Source: a virus. From it: a DNA stretch of 33,118 nt. The translations under genes were made by a program, and so were the position numbers. A model generated the notes under the pieces. It saw only the letters and a list, made by a program, of their open reading frames with translations, was not told where the DNA came from and ran no database searches. The stretch lies in IMG/VR virus record IMGVR_UViG_3300017917_002672, positions 1-33,118 of that record, one strand, 5' to 3'. Below are positions 1 through 5,150 of this stretch, one piece after another (positions within the stretch are counted from its first letter, which is position 1; each line of letters starts with the position of its first letter).

Positions 1-124
1 CCGGGAGACAACCGGATGCGTTTGCCAAGACCATAACAGAGACAGTCTTTTTTCGCCATACCACAATATGGGGTCCGATACCTTACCTCACACCTGCTCG
101 GACCTACACAGGATTTGAAGGGTG
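1..124 (-). ncRNA. Candidate structured RNA, incomplete at window edge
   Basis: No tRNA and no convincing reading frame is seen here. Read on the tRNA strand, the stretch folds into consecutive hairpins: a 7-bp stem GGTCCGA/TCGGACC, CCATA/TATGG, AAGAC/GTCTT and CCGG/CCGG. It abuts the 3' end of tRNA-Ser(GCU), as other structured spacers in this array abut tRNAs. It continues past the left edge. Function is unknown; the RNA status is inferred from the local base pairing and position only. Confidence 0.35.
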
Positions 125-212
125 AGGAGAGTGAGAGACTCGAACTCTCGTACCGACTACTCGATCTATCACGTTAGCAATGTGACCCCTTCACCAACTT
201 GGGTAACTCTCC
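125..212 (-). tRNA. tRNA-Ser(GCU)
   Basis: Class II tRNA with a long variable arm. Acceptor stem GGAGAGT/ACTCTCC pairs fully, the T-loop is TTCGAGT, and the anticodon loop is TTGCTAA-like with GCU reading AGC/AGU. The CCA end is not encoded. Its first base overlaps the last base of the stop codon of the small upstream gene. Confidence 0.9.
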
Positions 213-445
213 TAATAAATTTTTTCGTCATAGTTTTTTGTTTTATTAAAAAATTGAATTGTGTTAACAATTAAATCAATAACAGTCCAAAAAGGCGCTC
301 CGAGGATAAACATAATACCATCAAACCCCGGCGTAGGTCCAATAACACCATCAAGTGATGTTTTATCATATCTTTTTATTAACCTCCATATTACATATGG
401 TACAGTTATTAAATACGATATACCGATCATAGTTTCTAAACTCAT
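212..445 (-). CDS. Small membrane protein of unknown function
   Basis: A 77-residue protein with two hydrophobic segments, near residues 5-22 and 42-65, joined by a short polar stretch with a GPTPGFDG loop and ending in a charged tail. A longer frame exists, but its first 29 codons lie within tRNA-Gln, so I take the ATG at 445, preceded by AT-rich DNA without a Shine-Dalgarno site. The TAG stop overlaps the first base of tRNA-Ser(GCU). No family recognised; likely an inner-membrane protein. Confidence 0.6.
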   Translation of the reverse strand: MSLETMIGISYLITVPYVIWRLIKRYDKTSLDGVIGPTPGFDGIMFILGAPFWTVIDLIVNTIQFFNKTKNYDEKIY

Positions 446-460
446 ATATTTTATTTTTAG

Positions 461-531
461 TTGTCCCTCAGGGATTCGAACCCCAACTAGATAGACCAAA
501 ACCATCTGTACTACCGTTATACTAAAGGACA
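461..531 (-). tRNA. tRNA-Gln(UUG)
   Basis: Full cloverleaf: acceptor TGTCCTT paired with the GAGGGACA side, D-stem GTAT/GTAC, anticodon stem GATGG/CTATC with loop TTTTGGT (anticodon UUG), T-loop TTCGAAT, discriminator A. Confidence 0.88.
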
Positions 532-536
532 AAGTG

Positions 537-608
537 AGCGAGTAGACGTAATCGAAACGTCGTATCCTACTTGGAAGGAAGGCATATTAACCACTATACT
601 ATACTCGC
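537..608 (-). tRNA. tRNA-Gly(UCC)
   Basis: Acceptor GCGAGTA/TACTCGC, anticodon loop CTTCCAA (UCC), and discriminator U73 as usual for glycine. One U-U mismatch lies in the anticodon stem. It lies 5 nt from tRNA-Gln. Confidence 0.88.
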
Positions 609-613
609 TTGGG

Positions 614-685
614 AGCCTCCGCCCGGAATCGAACCGAGTTATCATGATTACAAGTCATGCGCATCGCCTGCAATGCTTAAGAGGC
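614..685 (-). tRNA. tRNA-Thr(UGU)
   Basis: D-stem GCAT/ATGC and anticodon stem CATGA/TCATG with loop CTTGTAA (UGU). T-arm CTCGG/CCGGG with loop TTCGATT. Position 8 is A rather than U if the acceptor is taken as GCCTCTT, so the exact ends may shift by one base. Confidence 0.85.
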
Positions 686-691
686 TTTTGG

Positions 692-764
692 TAGAAGATA
701 CCGGGATCGAACCAGTGACATCTTGTATGTAAGACAAGTGCTCTTCCAACTGAGCTAATCTTCT
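692..764 (-). tRNA. tRNA-Val(UAC)
   Basis: Perfect acceptor AGAAGAT/ATCTTCT, anticodon stem CTTGT/ACAAG with loop CTTACAT (UAC), T-loop TTCGATC, discriminator A. Confidence 0.92.
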
Positions 765-827
765 ATGAGAGGAGACTGACTTACGTCACCCCTGTCGACA
801 TCGGGTAAGGTTTACCCTAATCTCCTG
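765..827 (-). ncRNA. Candidate 63-nt structured RNA
   Basis: This spacer between tRNA-Val and tRNA-Met reads, on the tRNA strand, as a closed fold: outer stem AGGAGA/TCTCCT, hairpin GGGTAAACCTTACCC, and a second arm around GTCGACAGGGGTGAC. It resembles a shrunken cloverleaf but lacks a T-loop and an anticodon arm. No protein frame. Could be a stable phage RNA or a tRNA processing structure. Confidence 0.35.
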
Positions 828-901
828 TGGACATGTCTGGGTTCGAACCAGAGACTTCGATGTTATGAGCATCGCACTCTTACCAACTGAGTTACACGTC
901 C
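828..901 (-). tRNA. tRNA-Met(CAU)
   Basis: Acceptor GGACGTG/CATGTCC, anticodon stem GATG/CATC with loop CTCATAA (CAU), T-loop TTCGAAC, discriminator A, class I variable loop. Elongator Met is likeliest; an Ile2 tRNA with lysidine-modified CAU cannot be excluded from sequence. Confidence 0.88.
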
Positions 902-907
902 AAACTT

Positions 908-1540
908 TTATTCTATTTCATCATTAGTTGTTGGGTCATATTTAAATTTAATATGTGTGTACCCAATTTCTAAATCATTATAGATTTCAATATTTTCTTC
1001 TTCTACATTGTATGAACACATGTCACAATTCCAAAGTGAACTTTTTAATCCTTCTTTGAATTTTTTGATATCGTCAATTCTAATTAAACTAAACACACAT
1101 TCCAAAGTTTGTGGAAGATATTTTTTCTCCAACATTTTTTTATAGTTTAGATATAATTTCCATTTTTCCTTATCGATCAATTCATCATTATTAATCCAAC
1201 TTTCTTTATTTAATCTTTCAATTTCTATAGTGTCTTCTTCATTAACTTGAATCACTTTTCTTGAATGAATCATATCGGTTGATAACGTTGGGAGATAATT
1301 ATTTACAATATTTTCACCAACAAAATATCCTAATTGAAAGTCCATTGATACCTCATCAAGATACTTTTGATGTTCCTTAATTTGTTTTTGTTTATATTCC
1401 GGCGTACTAATTTCATCAAATATTCTTTTCATTGATGATTTAACATCTTCAACTAATTGTTTCTTCCATTCATCAAATGTTAATGTTGAATCAGGATTAT
1501 CAATTTGATAATTTTTGTACTGTGTTTCCAACGTTGTCAT
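908..1540 (-). CDS. Phage protein of unknown function, 210 aa
   Basis: An acidic, soluble protein with no signal peptide or membrane segment. The N-terminus has the pattern YxxxxxDNPDSTLTFDEWKKQ (about residues 8-28), a short helical motif I associate with many hypothetical phage proteins. A CDMC pair lies near residue 173. The ATG at 1540 sits 13 nt after the tRNA-Tyr 3' end without a Shine-Dalgarno site. It lies between tRNA-Tyr and tRNA-Met, so it is probably made from the same transcript. No function can be assigned. Confidence 0.75.
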   Translation of the reverse strand: MTTLETQYKNYQIDNPDSTLTFDEWKKQLVEDVKSSMKRIFDEISTPEYKQKQIKEHQKYLDEVSMDFQLGYFVGENIVNNYLPTLSTDMIHSRKVIQVNEEDTIEIERLNKESWINNDELIDKEKWKLYLNYKKMLEKKYLPQTLECVFSLIRIDDIKKFKEGLKSSLWNCDMCSYNVEEENIEIYNDLEIGYTHIKFKYDPTTNDEIE

Positions 1541-1553
1541 AATATTTTATTTG

Positions 1554-1637
1554 TGAGAGTGGACGGATTCGAACCGCCGAAGTTGTAAAACTCCTGATTT
1601 ACAGTCAGGTGCCAATTACCGCATTGACGACACTCCC
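1554..1637 (-). tRNA. tRNA-Tyr(GUA)
   Basis: Class II tRNA. Acceptor GGGAGTG/CACTCTC, anticodon stem CTGA/TCAG with loop CTGTAAA (GUA), long variable arm, T-loop TTCGAAT, discriminator A. Confidence 0.92.
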
Positions 1638-1645
1638 AATTTATG

Positions 1646-1726
1646 TGACCCTGATAGGATTCGAACCTATACGTCTTTCGACATCAGTTTCTAAAACTGA
1701 CGTGTCTACCGTTCCACCACAAGGCC
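1646..1726 (-). tRNA. tRNA-Leu(UAG)
   Basis: Class II tRNA with the bacterial leucine D-arm pattern TGGTGGAAC..GGTAGACAC. Anticodon stem TCAGT/ACTGA with loop TTTAGAA (UAG). Acceptor GGCCTTG/CAGGGTC, discriminator A73. Confidence 0.93.
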
Positions 1727-1733
1727 ATTATTG

Positions 1734-1806
1734 CGCTTCCTGAGGGTTACGATCCCCCGACCTCAATCTTAACAGGATTTTGCTCTACCAACTGAGCTAA
1801 GGAAGC
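1734..1806 (-). tRNA. tRNA-Asn(GUU), altered T-loop
   Basis: Acceptor GCTTCCT/AGGAAGC, anticodon loop CTGTTAA (GUU), discriminator G73 as expected for asparagine. The T-loop is ATCGTAA instead of TTCGANN, so the usual U54-A58 pair is swapped to A54-U58. The same swap occurs in tRNA-Lys of this array. Confidence 0.88.
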
Positions 1807-1811
1807 AACTT

Positions 1812-1888
1812 AAAAGTTACGCTAAACCTATCCTACTTTAGTGGGAACGGCGGGATTTGAACCCCCATATTAGCCCATCGTAACTTTT
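1812..1888 (-). ncRNA. Candidate structured RNA containing a T-arm-like hairpin
   Basis: A perfect 10-bp stem (AAAAGTTACG at 1812-1821 with CGTAACTTTT at 1879-1888) encloses a T-arm-like segment with loop TTCAAAT and, after it, a hairpin CTAAA/TTTAG. The arms are not in tRNA order and there is no anticodon arm. It fills the whole gap between tRNA-Asn and tRNA-Pro. It could be a decayed tRNA whose 3' half was captured by a new stem, or a genuine small stable RNA. Confidence 0.45.
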
Positions 1889-1889
1889 G

Positions 1890-1962
1890 TAGAGTAAACA
1901 GGACTCGAACCTGCACCGTCTTCATCCCAAATGAAGTGACCTACCAATTGGTCAACTACTCT
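1890..1962 (-). tRNA. tRNA-Pro(UGG)
   Basis: Acceptor AGAGTAG/TTACTCT, D-stem GACC/GGTC, anticodon stem CTTCA/TGAAG with loop TTTGGGA (UGG), T-loop TTCGAGT, discriminator A73. Confidence 0.92.
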
Positions 1963-2012
1963 ATGGCCGACTCCAATTTTTAATACAGAACGTTGTCGAA
2001 GTAAACTGTTTG

Positions 2013-2084
2013 TGATCCGGATTGGGGTCGAACCAATAACCTACAGCTTAGAAGGCTGTTGCTCTTCCATTGAGCTACCGAACC
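2013..2084 (-). tRNA. tRNA-Arg(UCU)
   Basis: Acceptor GGTTCGG/CCGGATC, D-stem GCTC/GAGC, anticodon stem ACAGC/GCTGT with loop CTTCTAA (UCU), T-loop TTCGACC, discriminator A. Confidence 0.92.
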
Positions 2085-2123
2085 AAATTAACACTATCGT
2101 CTTTGAAAGTTTTTATTTAATTA

Positions 2124-2372
2124 TTATGCCTTACGGCCACTACTTAATTTACTTTCAAGTTTATCAAGTCTTGAATCCAAAACAGAATATAAATTTCGTT
2201 CCGAATCCATCACATTTCTATTCATTCTTTCAAATTCACCCGAATAAATTGTGTGAATTGATTCAATTTCTTTGTTTAGTTTGTTCACCTTAACAAAGGC
2301 TATAACCGCAACTATTGCAACTGCAATAACCACAACTATAGACATTCCTAAAATAAATGATAATATATCCAT
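2124..2372 (-). CDS. Small membrane-anchored coiled-coil protein
   Basis: An 82-residue protein with one N-terminal membrane helix (about residues 5-29, rich in Ile/Val/Ala) followed by a charged helical region of heptad character and ending KLSSGRKA. I chose the ATG at 2372 because AAAGGAG lies about 9 nt upstream (2382-2388); an in-frame ATG at 2396 would place that Shine-Dalgarno site inside the gene. A clear Shine-Dalgarno is unusual in this genome. No family recognised. A type II or spanin-like topology is possible but unproven. Confidence 0.7.
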   Translation of the reverse strand: MDILSFILGMSIVVVIAVAIVAVIAFVKVNKLNKEIESIHTIYSGEFERMNRNVMDSERNLYSVLDSRLDKLESKLSSGRKA

Positions 2373-2392
2373 ATTATGTTTCTCCTTTATTT

Positions 2393-2401
2393 TCAAAGAA
2401 C
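2393..2401 (-). promoter_or_regulatory. boxA-like antitermination motif
   Basis: GTTCTTTGA followed by AAA on the tRNA strand matches the core of bacterial rRNA boxA (for example TGTTCTTTGAAAAC of Bacillus rrn). It lies 21 nt upstream of the gene at 2372 and inside the right arm of the inverted repeat. Confidence 0.45.
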
Positions 2402-2463
2402 GATAGTGTTTGTACCTGGGGCGGGGGTCGAACCCGCACGGACTCTACAGTCCACAAGATTTT

Positions 2464-3154
2464 CATGCCACTATAGTTTTCACTACCTCTTTCGAGTTTG
2501 TGGTCTGGACTATACCTTCACCATATTATTAAAACTTAGGTGTTCCGTGTCTAGTCTCTACACGTTCCCTTTCGGGTTTCGCTCGGTATTCCCATATCAA
2601 AGGGTTCACCGAATTTACGGAATTCTACTTAGATAATTTCTTATCTAGCACTCATATTTTTTGCCCTATAGTTATCAGTAAATGCGTGACAATTAGGACA
2701 TAATAATTTTAAATTTTCTATCCTATTATCAAATTTATTTCCATTAACATGATGAAGTTCTAATGGTATCAGATTATTCATCCATTCAACACCATCACAA
2801 ATCTCACATTTATGTTCTTTAATACCAAGTTTTAATAATTGATTTTTTAAAACATAACTCGAAATAGGTAACCCACTTGAGTATGTTGAATGTTCAACTA
2901 ACTTAGATGAAATGTCTTTTGATTTTGACCATTTTTTTCCTTTGTTCCAAGTCATCCCATGAAAATGAGATGTGTCAATTTCAAAGATTTTAATTCTGGT
3001 TTTAATATTTTCATAATTACCACCAGCCTCCTTCAATCCTAATTTTTTTAATACCTGTCTTATCGAACCGCATTCACGTACCACGGACTCTAAATTTTCT
3101 TTCGTATATTTCATAATAATAAATACTATGAAATGTGGTAAACGAAAAGGATTT
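2464..3154 (-). ncRNA. Group I self-splicing intron in tRNA-Leu(UAA)
   Basis: 691 nt inserted after U34, ending in G (omega-G) at 2464, so both splice-site rules of group I introns hold. The conserved core is readable: P-like AATTCGGTGAA (2605-2615), Q-like AATACCGAGC (2581-2590), R-like GACTAGACAC (about 2547-2556) and S-like AAGGTATAGTCC (2507-2518), the last two forming P7. The insertion point is the one known from cyanobacterial and plastid trnL-UAA introns. An HNH endonuclease gene occupies a peripheral loop upstream of the core, so RNA folding and coding regions are separate. Confidence 0.9.
2641..3114 (-). CDS. Intron-encoded HNH homing endonuclease
   Basis: 157 residues from the ATG at 3114; a longer frame begins inside the tRNA exon and its first codons are tRNA sequence, so it is rejected. 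The C-terminal half carries the HNH nuclease: zinc pairs CEIC (near residue 104) and CPNC, with the core LELHHVNGNKFDNRIENL followed by LLCPNCHAFTDNY. The N-terminal half has a helix-turn-helix-like element (SIRQVLKKLGL), probably for DNA binding. It should cut intronless tRNA-Leu alleles and drive intron spread. The sequence TAGTATTTATTATT just before the ATG resembles the phage promoter element seen elsewhere. Confidence 0.88.
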   Translation of the reverse strand: MKYTKENLESVVRECGSIRQVLKKLGLKEAGGNYENIKTRIKIFEIDTSHFHGMTWNKGKKWSKSKDISSKLVEHSTYSSGLPISSYVLKNQLLKLGIKEHKCEICDGVEWMNNLIPLELHHVNGNKFDNRIENLKLLCPNCHAFTDNYRAKNMSAR

Positions 3155-3202
3155 AAGTCTTGCGTGTCTACCAATTCCACCACCCAGGCAATTTTCCCAA
3201 TA

Positions 3203-3213
3203 TGTCAAAGAAC
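3203..3213 (-). promoter_or_regulatory. boxA-like antitermination motif before tRNA-Leu
   Basis: TTGTTCTTTGACATATTGG is read on the tRNA strand, 13 nt upstream of the tRNA-Leu(UAA) 5' end. It shares TGTTCTTTGACATA with the copy at 8596-8606, which also lies about a dozen bases before a tRNA. The core matches bacterial boxA (NusB/S10 binding). Confidence 0.5.
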
Positions 3214-3240
3214 AATGAAAATATAAAAAATTTTTTCCGT

Positions 3241-3281
3241 AAAACAAAAAACCCGAACTTTTTTTTATTTAGTTCGGGTTT
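3241..3281 (-). terminator. Intrinsic terminator on the minus strand
   Basis: Stem AACCCGAACT/AGTTCGGGTT closing an AT-rich loop, followed on the minus strand by TTTTTTGTTTT. It lies just after the 36-residue gene at 3303-3413 and upstream of the tRNA-Leu boxA. Confidence 0.8.
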
Positions 3282-3302
3282 CTTTATAATGAATTTATTT
3301 TT

Positions 3303-3413
3303 TTATAATCCATCAAAATCCGAACTTGAACAATATAACGGTTGCACACCATATCCGTTACCGTTATTAAGTGGTCTCGTACTAAGTGTTATTATGTTAT
3401 TCAAATTCTTCAT
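3303..3413 (-). CDS. Small protein, 36 aa, unknown
   Basis: The frame begins MKNLNNIITLSTRPLNNG and ends YCSSSDFDGL before a TAA. It is too short for a family call. Support is positional: a promoter matching the Bacteroidota consensus lies about 20 nt upstream (3434-3464) and a strong terminator follows the stop codon by about 20 nt, making a complete single-gene unit. A plus-strand frame over the same DNA (45 codons from an ATG near 3289) lacks such signals. Confidence 0.55.
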   Translation of the reverse strand: MKNLNNIITLSTRPLNNGNGYGVQPLYCSSSDFDGL

Positions 3414-3433
3414 CGTTACTAAATAAGTATATG

Positions 3434-3464
3434 CAAATATACAAAAAGTTTTCTAAATACAAAA
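3434..3464 (-). promoter_or_regulatory. Bacteroidota-type promoter
   Basis: On the minus strand TTTTG (3464-3460), then 18 nt, then TATATTTG (3441-3434), matching the host primary-sigma consensus TTG / TAnnTTTG. It would drive the small gene at 3303-3413. Confidence 0.6.
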
Positions 3465-3475
3465 TTTATTTTTAT

Positions 3476-4198
3476 TTATTTCCAATAATTTACATCTTTT
3501 AAAAAATGTTGGTAGTTATTACGATTGATAAAATTTGTTATACATAATTTTATCATACCAAAATAACCCATCTTTTTAAACCTTCTATCATCTTGTCCAA
3601 TGAATTTTGATGAAATTCTGAATTTTTTTGGATTATATTTTTTGGATAAAAAATAATCTTCAGAATGTTCCATTTTTTCGTCAAATCCACCTAAATATCT
3701 AAAAACATCTCGTTTGGTTAAAAAATACATCCCAACAGCAAATGGTGTTTTTTTAGAAATAATTTTATTTACGATATTGAATAGTTTAAAGATTAATTTT
3801 GTTCTAATATTATTTCCGTGTGATTTTACTTTACAGGTTAAAAGATCCAATTTGTAATGATACATTTCAAACAACGTATGATTAATTAAATTTCGATCCG
3901 TTAAAATAACATCGGCATCCATGAAAAGTATATATTTGGTATCAACTAATTCTGATCCTTTATTTCTTCCATACGCCACTTTACCACCATCAATCATTTC
4001 AATATTTAAAATATCCTTGTAAGCCGATGATAATTCGATTATTTTTTCTTTGGTACCGTCTGATGAATTTCCGTCAGAAATGATAACTTTTGTTCCTTTA
4101 ATGTTATTTTGTTTGACAATCGATAAGATTGTATTACTAATATATTTTATCTCATTTTTACAAGGAATGACGATAGTGATTTTATCTTTAATATTCAT
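3476..4198 (-). CDS. Family 2-type glycosyltransferase
   Basis: 240-residue GT-A fold enzyme. The N-terminus ITIVIPCKNEIKYISNTILS and IISDGNSSDGT (near 40) form the nucleotide-sugar binding part; YILFMDADVIL (about 90-100) is the DxD metal motif; GGFDEKMEHSEDYFLSKKY (about 170) carries the acceptor-side ED motif. It transfers a sugar from a nucleotide donor; the acceptor (phage DNA base, host surface glycan or virion glycoprotein) cannot be told. No C-terminal membrane anchor is obvious. It stands alone in the tRNA array with TAGTTATTTATATT about 40 nt before the start, close to the phage promoter element. No Shine-Dalgarno. Confidence 0.88.
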   Translation of the reverse strand: MNIKDKITIVIPCKNEIKYISNTILSIVKQNNIKGTKVIISDGNSSDGTKEKIIELSSAYKDILNIEMIDGGKVAYGRNKGSELVDTKYILFMDADVILTDRNLINHTLFEMYHYKLDLLTCKVKSHGNNIRTKLIFKLFNIVNKIISKKTPFAVGMYFLTKRDVFRYLGGFDEKMEHSEDYFLSKKYNPKKFRISSKFIGQDDRRFKKMGYFGMIKLCITNFINRNNYQHFLKDVNYWK

Positions 4199-4286
4199 AA
4201 CAATATTTTTGAAATTGTTTCAATATAAATAACTACAAAACAACAAAAATATTTTATTATAGAATATTTTTCTATTCAAATTATTG

Positions 4287-4356
4287 TGTTTGGTAACAGA
4301 ATCGAACTGTTATTTACTCGATTAAATTTGTTGTTCTACCATTGAACTAACCAAAC
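4287..4356 (-). tRNA. tRNA-like gene with unpaired anticodon stem
   Basis: Acceptor GTTTGGT/ACCAAAC, D-stem GTTC/GAAC and T-arm AACAG/CTGTT with loop TTCGATT are perfect, with discriminator A. The middle (ACAAATTTAATCGAGTAAAT) does not form a standard 5-bp anticodon stem with a 7-nt loop; U33 placement gives UAA or UUA ambiguously. Either a decayed tRNA or an RNA that keeps only the acceptor/T/D body. No isotype assigned. Confidence 0.6.
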
Positions 4357-4562
4357 ATTCAGGTCCAGACTTCGGCTTCGTCTTTTAGGACCTTACTTTT
4401 CACTGTCGTTTGAGTTTCTATAGTAGGTCAGGAAACTCCTTCGGTAAGGAAATGGACCGGATAGTTTTACCATCAACTCCAGAAGGGAATGGATTACGTT
4501 ACTTTCTGTTTTACGTCAATAAAGTTAACTCACAAACGGGAGCAATATAAAAAGACGACCTG
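4357..4562 (-). ncRNA. Candidate structured RNA between tRNAs
   Basis: About 200 nt with no protein frame. On the tRNA strand CGTTTGTGAGTT pairs at long range with AACTCAAACG; further hairpins are CCTT-ACCG-AAGG and a nested AGGTCC/GGACCT stem containing AGAC/GTCT near the 3' end, next to the tRNA-like gene. The segment CAGTGAAAAG before the last hairpin also appears in the spacer at 8189-8327. Not recognised as RNase P, tmRNA or a group I intron (no P7-type R and S pair seen). Confidence 0.45.
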
Positions 4563-4647
4563 CAGAGAGTTAGGGATTCGAACCCCAGAAGCTGTTACAC
4601 TTGCCGCTTTTCAAGAGCGGTGCCATCAACCACTCGGCCAACTCTCT
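4563..4647 (-). tRNA. tRNA-Ser(UGA)
   Basis: Class II. Acceptor AGAGAGT/ACTCTCT, anticodon stem CCGCT/AGCGG with loop CTTGAAA (UGA), long variable arm, T-loop TTCGAAT, discriminator G73 as required for serine. Confidence 0.94.
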
Positions 4648-4652
4648 ATTAT

Positions 4653-5066
4653 TTATAAACCCCTATAATATTTACTACGAGGTCTACCTTCTTTTTTATT
4701 TGCCCCTTTATAACTGTCAGTTAAACTATGACAATTTGGACAAATTATCTCAAGATTTTCAATTTTATTGTTCATAAAATTTCCATCTTTATGACTTAAC
4801 TCTAATGGAACTTTTCCTGTATGTTTATTTCTTTCCGACCACCCACACGACATACATTTTTCATTACAAGTTTCCATCATATAATCTCTTATCCATTTTG
4901 CCGTTTGAGTTTTACCTCTCATTCCATCGTGATTACCATTTAACCATTCTTGAATTTTAATATCTCGTTTAACTTTCGCAACACAAGTTTGTGAACAAAA
5001 TTTGGTTCTTCTTCTACCAACATTACCACAACAAGGACAAGTTTTTTCTGAATATATTCCCGGCAT
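4653..5066 (-). CDS. Free-standing HNH endonuclease with zinc ribbon
   Basis: 137 residues from the ATG at 5066 (MPGIYSEK); the frame extends upstream but the extension has no support. An N-terminal zinc finger (CPCCGN and FCSQTC) precedes a helical linker, a second zinc pair (CNEKCMSC) and the HNH core LELSHKDGNFMNNKIENL with IICPNCHSLTDSY. The nuclease core closely resembles that of the intron enzyme at 2641-3114. The neighbouring tRNAs are intact, so it is not obviously inside an intron; mobile endonucleases of this kind insert in spacers. No Shine-Dalgarno; GATATTTATTATAA lies upstream. Confidence 0.85.
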   Translation of the reverse strand: MPGIYSEKTCPCCGNVGRRRTKFCSQTCVAKVKRDIKIQEWLNGNHDGMRGKTQTAKWIRDYMMETCNEKCMSCGWSERNKHTGKVPLELSHKDGNFMNNKIENLEIICPNCHSLTDSYKGANKKEGRPRSKYYRGL

Positions 5067-5140
5067 ATCTATTACTTTTATAATAAATATCTTGGTAGAC
5101 ACCAAAAGTATCTAAAACAGGTATATTCAACCTATTTTTT

Positions 5141-5150
5141 TCAAAGAACT
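5141..5150 (-). promoter_or_regulatory. boxA-like antitermination motif
   Basis: AGTTCTTTGAAAA on the tRNA strand, downstream of the structured spacer 5151-5429 and about 75 nt upstream of the HNH gene. Core identical to the other three copies in the array. Confidence 0.4.

Larger units (their letters stand above)
2090..2411. repeat. Inverted repeat flanking a small membrane-protein gene
   Basis: A 19-nt arm at 2090-2108 (AACACTATCGTCTTTGAAA) is repeated inverted at 2391-2411 with a single inserted base. The arms enclose the 82-codon gene at 2124-2372. The right arm contains the boxA-like GTTCTTTGA on the tRNA strand. The arms could pair in RNA around the gene or mark an inserted cassette. 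Confidence 0.7.
2413..3189 (-). tRNA. tRNA-Leu(UAA) interrupted by a group I intron
   Basis: The 5' half (3155-3189) reads GCCTGGG then TGGTGGAATTGG and TAGACACGCAAGACTT; the 3' half (2413-2463) reads AAAATCTTG then the variable arm, T-arm GCGGG/CCCGC and ACCCAGGT. Joining them gives a class II leucine tRNA with anticodon stem CAAGA/TCTTG and loop CTTAAAA (UAA), acceptor GCCTGGG/CCCAGGT and discriminator A. The intron lies between U34 and A35. Confidence 0.92.

Noticed and set aside
2012-2293. 93-codon plus-strand frame
   Set aside because: Starts inside tRNA-Arg on the opposite strand and runs antisense to the small membrane-protein gene, which has a Shine-Dalgarno site.
3114-3183. Upstream start of the intron HNH gene at 3183
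   Set aside because: The first 23 codons are the tRNA-Leu 5' exon, a translation of tRNA sequence; the ATG at 3114 lies inside the intron.
4287-4356. Ochre-suppressor tRNA (anticodon UUA) or tRNA-Leu(UAA)
   Set aside because: Loop placement gives either anticodon only if an unpaired anticodon stem is accepted; UAA is used as the normal stop throughout, so suppression is unlikely.
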